From an uncultured Pseudomonadota bacterium (GTDB lineage: Bacteria > Myxococcota_A > UBA9042 > CAIXZC01): 15,951 nt of DNA. Below the pieces are notes generated by a model. That model searched no databases and was not told the origin of the DNA. It saw only the letters and a program-made list of their open reading frames with translations. The stretch is from the NCBI GenBank assembly GCA_937884235.1, contig CALGBT010000098.1, positions 1-15,951 on the forward strand, written 5' to 3'. A program made the position numbers and the translations under genes. Below, piece by piece: positions 14,474 through 15,951 of this stretch (within the stretch, counting starts at the first letter, position 1; every line of letters begins with the position of its first letter).

Positions 14474-15307
14474 ATGGGCAAAACTTCTCTCGTGCTCTGT
14501 GCGTTTCTTCTCGCCTGCTCGCCCGTGGGGTCGCGGATTCTCTTTCAGGAGCAGTCGGACTTCACCCTGGTGACGGTGGTGGAGGAGGAGGGAGTTCGCT
14601 GTCTCTACTTCGGGGATCTGGCCGAAGAGCGAGAGACCTGTATCGACCAGCGCGATCCCGACCGGTCGGTCTTTGAGTACACCGCGCTGATGTTCGTCGG
14701 TTTTCTCTTCCAGCCGGAAACCAGGACATTGCTCCTCATCGGCGTGGGGGGCGGATACGTCCCAGGGGTTATCTCGCGGCACCGACCGGAAGTGCAGGTG
14801 GATGCGGTGGATATTGACCCCGTGGTGGTGGAGGTGGCCCGGCGCTATTTCAATCTGCCCAATTCTAAAGGGCTGAAAGTGCATGTCACCGATGGGCGTC
14901 GCTTCGTCGAGGAATCAACTCAACGCTACGACCAGATCTGGCTGGATGCCTTCGACGAGGAGTACGTGCCGCCCTCTCTCTCCTCCCGGCAGTTTCTTGA
15001 GGCTGTGCAGGCACATCTCGCGGATGGGGGAATCCTGGTGGAGAATCTCCATCGCAGCCACCCCCGCTTTCGCGCCCAGATGGCGACGGCGGAGGCAGTC
15101 TTTGAGAGGGTCTGGGTATTCTATGGCGACCGCAGCGATAATGCCGTCATCGTTGCTGGTAATAGGCCCGCCGCTGGTCTGGCCGAGTTGCTCGACAGTG
15201 CCGAGGCAAATGGCGAGAGAATTGGTGCCATCGATCTCATCCGGCAGGCCGGTCGCCTCTCCCCGGGGGCGAGTGCGGTGGGGGCCGAGGTGCTGGAAGA
15301 CGAGTAG
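14474..15307 (+). CDS. Spermidine-synthase-fold protein with a lipoprotein-type signal
   Basis: A 277-residue protein; the ATG at 14474 has GGAGG eight bases upstream. Residues 1-15 (MGKTSLVLCAFLLAC) look like a short lipoprotein signal with C15 as the lipid site. From about residue 20 it follows the spermidine-synthase family: an N-terminal strand region (FQEQSDFTLVTVV, CLYFGD), EYTALM, the nucleotide loop GVGGGYVPG at 90-98, acidic DIDP at 113-116, DGRRF, and D158-AFDEEYVPPSLSS where true synthases have the catalytic D-S/T-S/T-D-P. Members with the DAFD form are often uncharacterised and often sit behind membrane segments. This one has only the short signal. Aminopropyl or methyl transfer needs a cytosolic SAM-type donor, so an exported location would be puzzling. 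If the signal is not cleaved, it may be an inner-membrane anchor instead. It is divergent from the barrel gene and convergent with the radical SAM gene. Confidence 0.8.
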   Translation: MGKTSLVLCAFLLACSPVGSRILFQEQSDFTLVTVVEEEGVRCLYFGDLAEERETCIDQRDPDRSVFEYTALMFVGFLFQPETRTLLLIGVGGGYVPGVISRHRPEVQVDAVDIDPVVVEVARRYFNLPNSKGLKVHVTDGRRFVEESTQRYDQIWLDAFDEEYVPPSLSSRQFLEAVQAHLADGGILVENLHRSHPRFRAQMATAEAVFERVWVFYGDRSDNAVIVAGNRPAAGLAELLDSAEANGERIGAIDLIRQAGRLSPGASAVGAEVLEDE

Positions 15308-15352
15308 AAACGCGGATCGACTAGAGACGGGGGGCGGCACGCGCAGCCGAAA

Positions 15353-15951
15353 CTAAACCTGGCCCAGGATATCCCCCAGCAGCTGCCACGGCGGCATTTC
15401 GCCCCGACGCCGCTGGTACTCAGCGTGGATCTGGCTCACCGCATCGTCCCGAAAGCGCCAGCCAGAGTCCACGGAATAGCCAAAGACATTGTCCGCCACC
15501 TCGCCCGTGAGCAAACCTTCGGCTCGTGCTTGCCAGTACAGCGACATCTCTGGCATCAGGCGCAACGATGTTTGCGGTGCCTGTCCACGGTAGCGATCCA
15601 ATCTGATGCGCAGGGCACGCTGTACGTTGGTGCGCAGGTCTGCCACTGTGGTCCAGGGGTCAAAGAGGATGAAGCCGAAGGAGCGCTCAACTGCCAGATT
15701 GGCGTGGAGCCTCTCCAGTTCGTCCATGAGCTGCAGCGCCGCCTCGATGTCGGCGAACTGCAGCCCCTTGTTGTAGCGCTGCAGAACTGTATCCGAGAGG
15801 TTCTCGATGCCGAACTGATAGAGTCTGATAGTGTTGCTTTCCCGTAATCTGCCCAGCGCATCTTCTAGCTGGGGGCGGTAGCGCTTGACGTGGTCAAGTC
15901 TGCCGGAGAGCAGTATCTCGGAGCCCTGAAGCGGTCTGGCTCGAACCAACG
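15353..15951 (-). CDS. C-terminal part of a probable radical SAM protein (5' end outside window)
   Basis: The frame is open to the window edge, so only about the last 199 residues are seen; a TTG at 15949 is internal. The stretch RLYQFGIENLSDTVLQRYN, then KG, and further on GFILFDPWTT, resembles the end of a radical SAM barrel as found in B12-binding radical SAM proteins (GIEslsd..L...NKG, then a strand ending in a f-i-l-f-d-P turn). The CxxxCxxC iron-sulfur motif would lie upstream and cannot be checked. The rest is a helical tail with WQARAEGLL and WRFRDDAV. The substrate is unknown. Confidence 0.7.
   Translation of the reverse strand, partial: LVRARPLQGSEILLSGRLDHVKRYRPQLEDALGRLRESNTIRLYQFGIENLSDTVLQRYNKGLQFADIEAALQLMDELERLHANLAVERSFGFILFDPWTTVADLRTNVQRALRIRLDRYRGQAPQTSLRLMPEMSLYWQARAEGLLTGEVADNVFGYSVDSGWRFRDDAVSQIHAEYQRRRGEMPPWQLLGDILGQV

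Noticed and set aside
15308..15352. Terminator between the convergent genes at 15307 and 15353
   Set aside because: Only a 4 bp CGGC/GCCG pairing without a T-run is visible.

Overview
The window looks like a chromosomal piece of a GC-rich Gram-negative bacterium of the Myxococcota/Bradymonadota (former Deltaproteobacteria) type. The clues are a very cysteine-rich surface lipoprotein with myxobacterial-type disulfide repeats and a lamin-tail domain, a Pal lipoprotein with a cysteine-rich linker, a beta-barrel outer-membrane protein ending in Phe, Mpl (which implies diaminopimelate peptidoglycan), frequent GTG/TTG starts, and consensus TTGACA-type promoters. No rRNA, tRNA, CRISPR array, insertion sequence or prophage gene was seen. 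Eleven genes fill nearly the whole window; the first and the last run off the edges.

Layout. (1) 1-2270 (+): 3' part of a lipoprotein with about 90 Cys and a central lamin-tail domain. (2) 2267-2809 (-) and 2806-3300 (-): a two-gene operon made of a stand-alone pair of ACT domains like the regulatory end of aspartokinase, then a membrane-anchored ComEA-like helix-hairpin-helix protein joined to it by a TTGA stop/start overlap. (3) 3301-3421: a compact divergent promoter region. (4) 3422-6520 (+): a 1032-residue lipoprotein with Ig-like repeats followed by what looks like a BPI/LBP-type TULIP lipid-binding module; this is the most interesting gene here. (5) 6546-7541 (-): an unrecognised lipoprotein. 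(6) 7542-7784: a regulatory region with a TTGACA promoter, a dyad over it and a two-hairpin leader. (7) 7785-11290 (+): pal, cpoB, mnmG, closely packed. (8) 11357-12793 (+): mpl with its own promoter. (9) 12741-14342 (-): an outer-membrane beta-barrel protein whose 3' end overlaps the mpl 3' end by 53 bp. (10) 14474-15307 (+): a spermidine-synthase-fold protein with an apparent lipoprotein signal. (11) 15353-15951 (-): C-terminal part of a probable radical SAM protein.

The common theme is the cell envelope. Six products carry a lipoprotein-type signal (two of them with weak lipoboxes). Pal and CpoB belong to the Tol-Pal cell-constriction system, Mpl recycles peptidoglycan peptide, and the TULIP candidate and the barrel protein would act at or between the membranes. 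MnmG (tRNA wobble-uridine modification) is the housekeeping exception and is overlapped by cpoB. tolQRAB, mnmE and a full aspartokinase gene are not in the window.
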